Part shown: positions 54,160 to 64,000 of the stretch, piece by piece
Layout of the letters: each line of letters begins with the position of its first letter
Numbering within the stretch: position 1 is the stretch's first letter
Source: Serpula lacrymans var. lacrymans S7.9
Lineage: Eukaryota; Basidiomycota; Agaricomycetes; Boletales; Serpulaceae
Assembly (NCBI RefSeq): GCF_000218685.1
Contig: NW_006763302.1
Location: 974,868-1,038,867, forward strand
Direction of reading: 5' to 3'
Length of the DNA: 64,000 bases
Position numbers and translations under genes: made by a program
The notes under the pieces: model-generated
Seen by the model: the letters and a program-made list of their open reading frames with translations, nothing else
Databases searched by the model: none
Told to the model about the DNA's origin: nothing

Positions 54160-57100
54160 TCAATGCAGCTTGTGGTCCTTCTTATAGGCTTCCAATATCT
54201 CCGCAGCATTGGTTAAATGTTCTTCCGGTTCCCATGAGTTTTTGGAATGAGGGTAATGGCGCCGTTTAATCAGGTAGCGGCGCCTGCATTTCCAGGGTTT
54301 GTGTCTAAGAATACTTTCTACTTCCTATTCCTCTTCTTCGTTGACCAGGTCAGGTGGTGGTCGGATAAAGTTCGGGCCGTGAGTGTTGGTTTCCGTATAT
54401 GGCGTGAGAAGGGATGCGTGGAAAACATTGTGTATCTTCCAATGGGGAGGCAGGGATAGTCGGTAGTTCACTGGGGAAATCTTTTCTTGGATGTGGAAAG
54501 GTCCGATGCGTTTCATGTTGAACTTCTTGTATTCGGTGGCTTTTTCTAGCAGGTTGGTGTTCTCTAACGGAGAATTGCGTGAACTTTCCATTGTTTCGTT
54601 TCATCATCTTGTTTCTCGCGAGTTTGTGTGCTTTTAGGGTGTTTTCCCTTGCCCTAAGCAGTTTGGATAATTGTTTTTCCACTGATGGGATATTCGTGGA
54701 TCTGTGTTTAGTCAGGATTCCTTGGGGTTCATATTCCATAAGGAGGTAGAATGGTGATTGGTTGTTTGTGGAGTGTGGTCTTTGGTTGTGACAGAATTCA
54801 GCGGTAGTAAGGTATTTTGCCCAGCTGTGTGGTTGGTTCTGGCAAAATATGCGGAGGTAGATCTCCAGTTCTTGATTGGATCGTTCTGTTTGTCCATCCG
54901 TCTGGGGATGGTACGCAGAGGAGAGTGCGGTTTCAATGTTCAGGAGTTTGTGGAGTTCTCTGGATACTTCAGAGGCGAACTGTGGTCCCCTGTCGGATAT
55001 GAGTTTATCGTGCAATCTAAATTGTTTGAAGATGGAATCGTGAAAGATTCGTGCGGTTTCGAGTGCATCAATGGTTTTATGACAAGGTGAGAGGATTACC
55101 CCCTTACTAAGTCCTTGGTCTACCACGACTATTATACTGTCGTATCCTGAAGATTCTGGTGAATCAGTTATGAAGTCTACAGATAGGTACTTCATTGGTT
55201 CTGCGGTTTTTGGGGTCTGGTTTGGGATTAATGGTACGGTGGTGGGATGTGTGTTTACTTTTGCTTGTTGACAGGTTGCGCATCCTTTCACGTATTCTTC
55301 CACTTGTTTCATCATTCCTGGCCACCAATAGGCCTTTTTGATCAACTGGTAGGTTTTGAGCCTTCCTGGGTGTCCTGCGGACAGGGAGTCGTGGTGATCT
55401 TTGATGATCGTCTTTTGTTCTTCTACTTCGTCAATTAGTAATTTATTTTGATAAAAGAACTGTCCTTCTTCTTTTCTCCAATCATCTTTCTTTGTTCTTC
55501 CTGGATAATTATTGTTTGTGAGCATGGCTTGCCCGACTGTGTTTTTAATTGTTTGTGCGTGATACAGGAACACTGAGGCGGGTATCATTGGCGTGTCATC
55601 GTCATCTCCTTCTATTTTGATGTATAAATCAGGTCTTCTTGAGAGTGCGTCGGGTACCACCATGTGGGTTCCTGGTACGTGCTCCAAGGTGTAATTGTAT
55701 TGTGACAGTTCCAGCTGCCATCTTCTTTGTCGCGGTGTCAGTTTCCTAGCTTCTTGCCAGTACGTCAGGTTCTTGTAATCTGTCAGGATTTGGATTGTGT
55801 GGGGGCTTCCCAAAAGTAAGTGTTTCCACTCTTTTAAAGCTCTCATTACCGCTAATAACTCTTTGTCGTAGATCTTGTAGTTCTTTTCAGCGGGGGATAG
55901 AGTTTTGGAGAAAAATGCACATGGGTGCCATTGTCCTTGGTCATCGGGTTGCATTAATACAGCTCCTGTGGCGTGTTTGCTGGTATCTGCAGCAATCTTT
56001 GACGGTTTTGAGGAGTCGGGAATTTGTGTTACGGGGGATTTGAGGAATTTTTGTTTCATTAATTTGACAGCGTCATCTTCAGTTTGGGTCCAGTTCCACT
56101 TCCTATCCTTTTCTAGTAAGGCATTCAGGGGTCTGGCAAGGTCAGAGTAATGACCGATAAACTTCCTGTAGAAGTTTCCGTAACCTAAGAACTTCCTTAC
56201 GCCTTTGGTGTCTTTCGGGATTGGCCAATCGCGGATCCCAGCGATTTTGGCTGGATCCATCGATACCTGATTGTGGGAAACAATCATTCCTAAGTATTCA
56301 ATGGTTTCTGCTTTGAAGGTGCATTTTTCTAGTTTTAGGAATAGGTCGTTATTGCGTAGTCTTTGTAGAACCTGTTTTGTTCGGATTCGGAGTCTTTCGA
56401 TGTTCGTGTCAAAGATGAGGATGTCATCCATGTATATGATCATCCAACCTTCATCAATGTAGTCTTTGAATTTGTTGTTCATCAGCCTTTGGAATGTTGC
56501 CGGTGAATTGCACATGCCAAAGAACATAACCGTTGGTTTGAACACTCCCTTGCTGGTTTTAAACGCAGCTTTCCATTCGTCTCCTTCTTTTATCCTTACG
56601 TTGTTGTATCCCCAACATAGATCTAGTTTCGTAAAGATGATGGCTCCTTTCAAATTTTCAATGAGGTTGGGTATCAGGGGTAATGGATAGGGGTCTTTCA
56701 CGGTATATGTGTTCAGTTTTCTGTAATCTTGGCACGGTCGGAGCGATCCATCCTTCTTGCCGATGAAGAAGAAAGGGGACACTTGTGGCGACTTGCTCGG
56801 CCTAATGTATCCCTTTCTGTAGTTTTCCGTTAAGAACTCTGTTAATGCTTTGTCTTCCTTTGGTGCCAATGGGTATAACTTGCAATCTGTTGGTACCAAT
56901 TCTGGTTTCATATTGATTGCATGATCGTATTCCCGTCGCTTGGGGAGTCTTTCCGACTTCTTTTTGTCAAAGACGTCCAAATACCCTTTATATTCATTCG
57001 GGAGGTTATGCTCCTTCTTTTCTCTGTGTATTTGCGCGTGTTCCATTGCTGAGTTAACCTTTAATTGAATTGTGGTTCGAGGATAGGGTGTTTGGTTGGA

Positions 57101-57682
57101 TACGTATCTATGAATGGTTTCATACACATCTTTGTTTACTGCGGTTATCCTGATTTTTGTTTCTGTGGTTGTTTGGTTCATCCTGATGGCGTGTTTGTCT
57201 GAGTTTGGTAATTCCTTGTCTTTCCAGTTAATGACGGGATTGACTTTTTGTAACTAGGGAAATCCCAGTAATACGTCTTCTCCGTCTAGTCCGGTCAATA
57301 GGAACTTTGTGAACCTGTTTTGTCCTCCTGCATCTATCCTCTGATAGGTGCAGTGCGTAATTTTTCCGTTTTTGTTTGTGGTTCCGTCAACATTTTTACA
57401 TGTTATAGGAGTTGGGAGTTTTTGGAGGGGGAGTCGGTGTCTGATGGCGAATTTGGTGTCAATGAAGTTGTCTGTAGCTCCTGAATCTATCAGGGCTTTG
57501 GTTCCGATGGTTTTCTGTTTCAATGAGTAATTGATTTGTAAAGAATTGGCATTGATTGTTGCTATTATTACAGTTGCCATTTTTGGCGGTACTAACATCG
57601 GGGTAGTCCGTCGTTTTAAAAACCCTCGTCTTCCAATTCTTTCATTGCCTCTGTTCATTGATCTTCTCCTAACTCTCTCCAC
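54160..57682 (-). pseudogene. Gypsy3 pol (PR-RT-RH-IN-chromodomain)
   Basis: The protease is at 57682-57254 (ALIDSGATDNFID), ending at a TAG where Trp is expected after LLGFP. In the same frame, 57181-54350 holds RT (GKKDGSLRPCQDYRKLN, intact YMDD at about 56430), RNase H (AADTSKHATGAVLM), the integrase zinc module (HHDSLSAGHPGR...CATC) and the core with all three acidic positions (VDFITD, ISDRGPQFAS, HPQTDGQTERSNQE). A frameshift near 54594 and a TAG before the chromodomain (EVESILRHKPWKCRRRYLI, 54325-54160) are the other lesions. Catalytic residues are kept, so decay is limited to three or so point lesions. Confidence 0.93.
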
Positions 57683-58503
57683 ATCCTCATGATGTTTTGG
57701 ACCCTGTCTTCTTCTACCACTGTTTTGGTGTCATCTTCCATTTCGGTTTGACGTACCTTTCTTTCGGGAGTCTTTCCTTTGTTCCTACAATTCCTTCCTA
57801 TGTGTCCTTTCTCGTTACATATGAAGCATCTTCCCTCTTCCCTCCTTGATTCTTCTTCGTCTTTGGTTAATCTTCTGGTGCTGGTGGATGGTCCACTTTT
57901 GCGGTTTCTGTCGTTCTGTCTTTTTCTGTTTCTGGTGCCCCACGCTCCTTCCGAGATAGCGTTGGCACTGATCCAGTTAGCGTCTAGGTTCGCTACTGTG
58001 CTCATCCAGTCTTCGATGGTGAGTAGTTCCTTTCCGGTGAGTGCCCCATGAAGGAGGGGTGGCCAGATAGCCTTTTGATAGACCATGATCATGGCTTCGT
58101 TGTTGATGCCGCTTTTCCCAGCATCTAGCATGAACCTTGAGTTAAATGCTACTGCATTTTCTCCTTGTTCCATCTTCATTTTCATCAAGGCGGCCGAGGC
58201 CGTTCCTTTGATGTTTGCCGTTCTGAAACTGGCTGTGAAGGTTTTCATGAAGTCTGCCCATGTGGGGTAGGCATTCTTTGCTTTGTATTCGGTCACCTTG
58301 GCTTTGCTCCATGAGGCGGTGTTGCCATCCTTCATGTAGCTGAGGGCCACATATACCTTTTTCTTGTCGGAGTTGTAGATGGTGTCGTTGATATCAAAGT
58401 GTAGATCGGTGGACGATATCCACCTTTGGGCTTTATCTGGGGTTCCATTGAAGTCATCGATTTTCCCGATCATTGTGGGTTTGGGGGCTGCAGCATTAGA
58501 CAT
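57655..58503 (-). CDS. Gypsy3 gag
   Basis: Intact frame of 282 residues from MSNAAAPKPTMIGKIDDFNG to GEDQ. The Gag domain includes DKKKVYVALSYMKDGNTASW and AYPTWADFMKTFTASFR. A basic linker and one CCHC knuckle (CFICNEKGHIGRNC) follow. The frame is also open upstream to about 58747 with REQADAFYEARTRWLQYYAG and a Pro-rich stretch that parallels the fragment at 44137-44901. Translation could therefore begin further upstream than 58503. pol overlaps the end by 28 nt in another frame. Confidence 0.88.
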   Translation of the reverse strand: MSNAAAPKPTMIGKIDDFNGTPDKAQRWISSTDLHFDINDTIYNSDKKKVYVALSYMKDGNTASWSKAKVTEYKAKNAYPTWADFMKTFTASFRTANIKGTASAALMKMKMEQGENAVAFNSRFMLDAGKSGINNEAMIMVYQKAIWPPLLHGALTGKELLTIEDWMSTVANLDANWISANAISEGAWGTRNRKRQNDRNRKSGPSTSTRRLTKDEEESRREEGRCFICNEKGHIGRNCRNKGKTPERKVRQTEMEDDTKTVVEEDRVQNIMRMWRELGEDQ

Positions 58504-58755
58504 GGTGTGTGGTGGTGGGATATGGGATGGAGCAGGTGTGGCAGGGAGTATCTGTGGAGTGGGAGGTGGTACTGGGTCGCCGCGTGCTGCAAACTCTTCA
58601 AAGTTGTTCTCGTCGTAGATGTTTTCTACGGTTACTGGGGGATCGTGTTGTGTTGTGGGCAGTAGCTGTGGGTGGCTTCCTGCGTAGTACTGTAGCCAAC
58701 GTGTTCTGGCTTCGTAGAAAGCGTCTGCTTGTTCTCTGGTGTGGAGTCAGGTTAC

Positions 58756-58909
58756 TGTTAGTTTTGGTGATTCTGCACCTTTGTGCTAACTATATATTTT
58801 CATTCCTTTCTCTATCTATTCTTCTATCATTCACTATTGATTGTGTTCTCTATTATTTTGCCTTTGTGGCTGCTTTGTTTACCTTTGTTTACAAAACTTC
58901 AGACAGTAC
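58756..58909 (+). repeat. R2 repeat fragment
   Basis: It starts TGTTAGTTTTGGTGATTCTG and matches the reverse complement of 31175-31328. It ends exactly at the Copia LTR start (58910). Confidence 0.6.
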
Positions 58910-59240
58910 TGTTAGAAAACGCGAGTCGACAAAGACAAGCGTCGTACGAAGGGAAAGTATGGCGCAGGACACCATACTAGGAAAGTGTAGTGGTAGGATG
59001 GCCCGTGCGTTTTGATGGGGCAATTTACCCCCTTAGTTATACTTCCGTTCGAGTTTAAAAACCTTCGTAGCAACGATTGCCCACCTCAGAGCTTCGCCCA
59101 CGAAGTCTGAGGTGAGGATCTTATACCTTCCTTATTTTTTGTGATATACTTACTCTGTACCTAGCATTTGGTTTATATTAGGTACGCGAATACATTCTCA
59201 GAGCTTCGCCCACGAAGTCTGAGCATTTGGTTTATATTAG
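58910..59240 (+). repeat. 5' LTR of the Copia element (3' border uncertain)
   Basis: It contains two copies of a hairpin (59084-59112 and 59197-59223; arms CTCAGA-CTTCG/CGAAG-TCTGAG) and two copies of GCATTTGGTTTATATTAG (59164-59181 and 59223-59240). The right border is not fixed because the 3' LTR is cut by the window edge. Confidence 0.75.
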
Positions 59241-59254
59241 ATCTCTTTGAGGTT

Positions 59255-62200
59255 ATGAGCCCTGCGAGTGAGACAACGTACCTTGAAAAAGACACCCTTG
59301 GGGTGCCAAAGCTCGAGCCGGATGGCTCGAACTGGTCGATGTACAAAACTCGCCTCGAATGGGCCCTTGCTGACCGAGACTGCGTCGAGCACCTCCATGG
59401 CACAGCAAAAAGGCCGATACCACTATCCCAGACCACTAGCCAGACTGCTGGCCAGGCCACAGCGACGACATCTCCTCCTGCAACAGTCAGCAAGGCTGAT
59501 CAAGAAGCACTTGATGCCTGGCTAAAAAAGGAGTACCGCGCGCGAAATATATTAGGTCGCACCATACCTGATTCGACGCTGCGAAGGATCCTAAACAAAC
59601 CCACCGTCGCCGACATGTGGGTCATGATCTGCCAAGAAAACGAGAACAAAACGGAGCTAGTTCAGTCCGAGCTAAGAGAAAGGTTGTCGAACCTACGCTG
59701 CACCGAGAAAGGAGACTTGCGCGCACATTTGGACAAGATTCGCGCGCTATGGGAACAGCTCAGCGCAGCAGGAGTCCAACTAGCAGACAAAGAACTCACC
59801 TCCAGCATCATCATGTCTTTGCCGCACTCATACGCCACCTACGTGTCGCACCTGTCAGCGTCTGCCCATATGTCAAAGCAGACCTTGGACCCAGAGACAC
59901 TGATCTCGTACCTTCTCCAAGAATACGACCGACAGACCATATTCAGAAAACGCCCGACAGCGAAATCAGAGGACATCGCTATGTCAGCCACCGGAGGACA
60001 AGGATCGTCCAAACGTGGAAGTCGAGGCGGAAGAGGTCGCTACAAGAAAGGAAAATCATCTGGCGGCAGAGACGACAAGGATACCAGCGAGCTTGAATGC
60101 TGGAACTGCGGTGGAAAGGGACACAGGTCACACCAGTGTCCCAGTGAGAAGCGTGAGCGCTCCACAAAGAATGAGTCAAAAGGGGACTCACCAGGAGACA
60201 AGAAAGAAGAGGGGCAAACGGGCGATGCAAAGGGAAAGAAGCCTGAAAAGGCAAACCTTGCTGTCCACGTCCAATGCGACAGCGCGAGCCTATCAGATTT
60301 TGAAGAAGAAGGCGCGTGGAGCGCCCTCACTCACCAACTCGCCATGAACGCGAGGCCCAAGAGTCCCATTGAAATCTATGACTCCGGCGCTACGAGCCAC
60401 TTCACCCCCCATCAACACCTCCTACTCAATTACCGCACGATTGCACCTTACCCTATAAGCGTGGCAAACCAAGACTCCTTCTCTGCTGTAGGAACAGGGG
60501 ATATGATGATTAGTGTCCCCAACGGCGCCCATAAAGACACGCAAGTGCGCCTGAGAGACGTGTTATACGCACCAAATTTGGCCTACACCCTAGTTTCCAT
60601 TGGCTGTATGGATAAGGCAGGCTACAAGGCCGTCTTTGCGAAAAGCGAATGCGTTATCTATGACCCGAGAGGAAAAATAAGAGGACGCATACCTAAAGTA
60701 GGTGGTGTGTACCAGTCGCGAGGCACAAATCTTCGCCACGAAAGCGCCAATGCAGCTGTCGAGCGCATATCTGCCACTGAACTCCACAAGCGCCTTGGCC
60801 ATATAGCCATTGATGCAGCAAAGCGCATGGTGTCGAAGGGCTTGATCCATGGGGTAGAACTCCTGGAGGATAGGGAAACAGACACTTTCTGTGAAACTTG
60901 TGTCCGCGCCAAGGGCAAGCGCGAGGCAATCCCTAAAGTGAAACTGGGTGAGCGTGCACAGGAATATGGCCAGGAGATCCACACCGACCTATGGGGACCT
61001 GCACCAGTCAAAACGCTGGGTGGAAAACGGTACTATGTTGCCTTTACGGACGATAAGACACGCGAAACACACGTTTATCTACTGCGCGATAAATCCGACA
61101 CTTTCCGTCAATTCCAAATGTATGAGGCCTGGGTCCGCAACCACATGAATGCAGCAATCAAAGTCTTACATAGCGACAGGGGTGGCGAATATATGAGCAA
61201 TGCGTTTAGTGACTATCTGAGAGATAGAGGAATTATGAGGAAACTCACAGTGCATGACACCCCCGAACAGAACGGTGTTGCAGAGCGCGTGAACCGTACC
61301 CTACTCGAGAAAGTACGCGCCCTCTTACTTAGCAGTGGCCTGCCGAAATTCCTGTGGGGGGAAGCCATCAAACATGCATGTTGGTTGAAGAACCGCACCT
61401 CCACCAAGGCACTAGACAACATGACGCCGTTTGAAGCGGCACATGGTGTCAAGCCGGATCTTGCTGGCCTACACGAATGGGGCTGCAATGTACTCGTGCA
61501 CGATGCAACTGGCTCAAAGCTTGAGAGCCGAGCTAGGAGGGGTCACTGGGTCGGTTTTGATACCAAAAGTCTCGGACACCGCATCTATTGGCCAGAGAAT
61601 CATTCAGTCACTGTTGAGCGCTCAGTGCATTTCGACGTCGGGAATGTACCTGTAAATGCTGACAACGAACCTCCCTTTGGGCTTGAGGGGGAGCATGATG
61701 TCCTGGACCAAGCGCCAAAGGAGAGTGACATTGTAGAAATTAGTGATCACATACCTCATCCCGATTCACCCAATCCCCAAGCAATCCCTGACCCACTATA
61801 CCCTCAGGATCAAGATCAAGCTGATCCTGATCCCATCCTACCAGCTCCGGTTCTTCCACCTCCACCTATAGTTGCTCCGCGTCGAAGTACCCGCATTCGC
61901 CAGCCAACCCAATATGTTCGCGACCTCCTACAAGGAAAAGGATCAGTATCTGGAAATAACGGACCCACCTTACCCAAAGGCATCCAACTGAACGTCGACG
62001 ATCCGGATGGGAGAGATGAGGAAGAGAGAGATAATGAAGCACTAAGGGATCTCGCCCAAAATGTAGCCATGGTGGCACGCATGGCAGATCTTGAAGGCGT
62101 TGAACCCAGAACTATTGAAGAAGCCCGAAAGCGCCCAGACTGGCCAAAATGGGAAGAAGCGATCAATGAGGAATTGAACAGGCTTCGAGTAGCAGGAACA

Positions 62201-63683
62201 TGGACTTACATTGAGAAACCCAAAGATGCGAACATCGTAGGGAGTAAATGGGTGTTCAAGCTAAAGAAAACAGCGTCAGGATCCATCGATAAGTACAAGG
62301 CAAGGCTTGTAGCACAAGGCAAGGCTTGTAGCACAAGGCTACAGCCAAGTGGAAGGAATAGACTATTTCGACACATTTGCCCCCGTTGCAAAGATGGCAT
62401 CGCTACGAATCATCTTAGCGATGGCTGCTCGAAATGATTGGGAAACTCACCAGATGGATGTAAAAAGTGCATACCTAAACGGCGAACTAGAAGAAAACGA
62501 GGTCATCTACATGCGACAACCGCCTGGTTACAACGCACCTGGAAAAGAGACCCAAGTCCTACGCCTAAACAAGACACTCTATGGCCTGAAGCAGGCCGGC
62601 CGCAGGTGGTATCAGACTCTATGCGACGGACTCCAGAAAATTGGTTTAATTCGCTGTGAAACAGACCATGCAGTTTTCCATAGGCGCAATGAAGGAGAGC
62701 TCACCATTATTGCAGTTCATGTAGACGACATGACTCTCGTCACACCATCAATGACTGAGATGAACCGTTTGAAATTTGACCTAGGAAAACTCTTCGAAGT
62801 TAGTGACCTGGGGGAGCTACATTGGATGTTAGGAATAGAAGTGAAAAGAGACAGAAGCACACGCACCTTATACATGTCACAACGCAGCTACCTCGACACT
62901 ATTGTCAAACGCTTCAACCTAGAAGATGCAAAAACGTTAGCGATCCCAATGGTTGCTAGCACGTACCTGAGTAAAGATCAGAGCCCCAAGACGCCTGAAG
63001 ACTACGCAGAAATGCGAAACATCCCATATCGAGAGGCCGTGGGATCACTGATGTATGCGGTGATTGGCACACGCCCCGATATCGCGCATGTTGTTGCAAT
63101 TCTTTCTCGTTTTGTCGAGAACCCAGGTCCGGCCCATTGGGAGGCAGCAAAAAGGGTGATCCGGTACCTAAAAGGGAGCAGAGAGCTATGGTTAGCATAC
63201 GGTCCGGAAGAACAGCCACTTACCGGATACACCGATGCAGATGGGAGTATGAACGAGACCAGGCGAGCCATATCAGGCTATGCCATGATGCTTGATGGTG
63301 GCGCCGTCTCGTGGTACTCGAAGCAACAAGAAATTGTCGCGTTATCAACGACAGAGGCCGAGTATGTGGCTGCGACACATGCCACTAAGGAACTACTGTG
63401 GGCGAGGATGTTCATCAGCGAACTCTTCAATCAAGACTTACCACCAACCATCCTCCTGTGTGATAACCAATCAGCCATAGCACTTTCGAAGGACAGTCAA
63501 TACCACGCGCGAACCAAACATATCGATGTTCGGTACCATTTCATTCGGCACGCCATTGAAGAAGGGAAGATCGAGATTACTTATTGCCCAACTGAAGAGA
63601 TGACAGCCGACGTGCTCACCAAGTCCTTGCCCTCTGCAAAGGTGAAACATTTTGCGGCTGCGTTAGGCCTACGTACCGCTTGA
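59255..63683 (+). pseudogene. Copia gag-pol polyprotein (frameshifted by a 19-bp duplication)
   Basis: Start ATG at 59255 (MSPASETTYLEKD). Order: Gag (UBN2-type, with EWALADRDCVEHL), CCHC knuckle CWNCGGKGHRSHQC, and protease IYDSGATSHFTP. Next is GAG-pre-integrase (LHKRLGHIAIDAAKRM), then the integrase core (HTDLWGPAPV, HSDRGGEYMS, PEQNGVAERVNRTL). RT follows (GSKWVFKLKK, DVKSAYLNGELEE, VHVDDM), then RNase H (YTDADGSMNE, TEAEYVAA, HIDVRYHFIR). The 19-bp unit at 62302-62320 is repeated at 62321-62339 in the RT LVAQG motif and shifts the frame. Without the extra copy the frame is open for 1469 residues with all catalytic residues present. Confidence 0.95.
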
Positions 63684-63690
63684 GGGGGAG

Positions 63691-64000
63691 TGTTAGAAAA
63701 CGCGAGTCGACAAAGACAAGCGTCGTACGAAGGGAAAGTATGGCGCAGGACACCATACTAGGAAAGTGTAGTGGTAGGATGGCCCGTGCGTTTTGATGGG
63801 GCAATTTACCCCCTTAGTTATACTTCCGTTCGAGTTTAAAAACCTTCGTAGCAACGATTGCCCACCTCAGAGCTTCGCCCACGAAGTCTGAGGTGAGGAT
63901 CTTATACCTTCCTTATTTTTTGTGATATACTTACTCTGTACCTAGCATTTGGTTTATATTAGGTACGCGAATACATTCTCAGAGCTTCGCCCACGAAGTC
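63691..64000 (+). repeat. 3' LTR of the Copia element (runs off the window)
   Basis: It begins TGTTAGAAAACGCGAGTC right after the purine tract. 310 bp are visible and match 58910-59219 at every position I compared. Confidence 0.93.

Larger units (their letters stand above)
52389..58750 (-). mobile_element. Ty3/Gypsy chromovirus, Gypsy3, with an extra 3' ORF
   Basis: Minus strand: 3' LTR 52389-52802, extra ORF 52827-54110, pol 54160-57682, gag 57655-58503 with an upstream extension to about 58747, then a cut. No 5' LTR remains; at about 58750 it joins an R2 repeat fragment. gag and pol overlap by 28 nt in different frames. Confidence 0.92.
58910..64000 (+). mobile_element. Ty1/Copia retrotransposon, young, one frameshift
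   Basis: The 5' LTR starts TGTTAGAAAACGCGAGTC at 58910. One gag-pol frame runs 59255-63683, a polypurine tract (TTGAGGGGGAG) ends at 63690, and the 3' LTR starts at 63691 and runs off the window. The 310 visible bp of the 3' LTR look identical to the 5' LTR. Domain order gag-PR-IN-RT-RNase H is that of Copia. Confidence 0.95.

Overview
The window looks like nuclear DNA of a basidiomycete mushroom (Agaricomycetes). The host genes carry many short GT-AG introns (about 45-90 bp), and the histone, protease, methyltransferase and rhomboid exons join cleanly across them. The mobile elements (chromodomain Ty3/Gypsy, Ty1/Copia, Helitron, DUF6589-type relics) are those typical of large, repeat-rich mushroom genomes such as ectomycorrhizal agarics. 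The species cannot be named from the sequence alone.

Layout. 1-12 kb is a compact host block: a divergent histone H4/H3 pair (H4 runs off the left edge), a secreted GPI-type aspartic protease, two tandem seven-beta-strand lysine-methyltransferase genes, a mitochondrial-type rhomboid protease transcribed divergently from the second methyltransferase, and a Crinkler-like gene with a kinase-like C-terminal half. From about 12.9 kb to the right edge almost everything is mobile DNA and gene relics.

The repeat block holds: (i) an abundant Gypsy family (Gypsy1: copies at 21.9-27.7 kb, 32.7-39.3 kb and 46.7-49.0 kb, plus solo LTRs at 15.6, 17.9 and 49.3 kb, all three with 5-bp target-site duplications); (ii) a second Gypsy element (Gypsy2) split into 18.6-19.6 kb and 27.8-30.0 kb by nested insertions; (iii) an older Gypsy relic at 16.2-18.4 kb; (iv) Gypsy3 at 52.4-58.7 kb, with an extra zinc-knuckle ORF after pol; (v) a young Copia element at 58.9-64.0 kb with identical LTR sequence and one 19-bp frameshifting duplication; (vi) a repeat family called R1 here (about 770-bp LTR-like unit, sometimes with an orphan ORF of about 244 codons); (vii) Helitron, RecQ-like, SDR, DUF6589 and other relics.

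The elements are nested inside one another and nearly all pol genes are broken. Comparing Gypsy1 copies shows that several catalytic losses are CGA to CAA changes, the pattern expected of CpG-directed mutation. Two structures deserve most attention: a 228-bp TG...CA element with a 5-bp target duplication that carries a tRNA-like gene, and a 158-bp insert in a reverse transcriptase domain whose embedded 64-bp intron-like segment would restore the frame if spliced out. All calls rest on reading the sequence. No database search was run.
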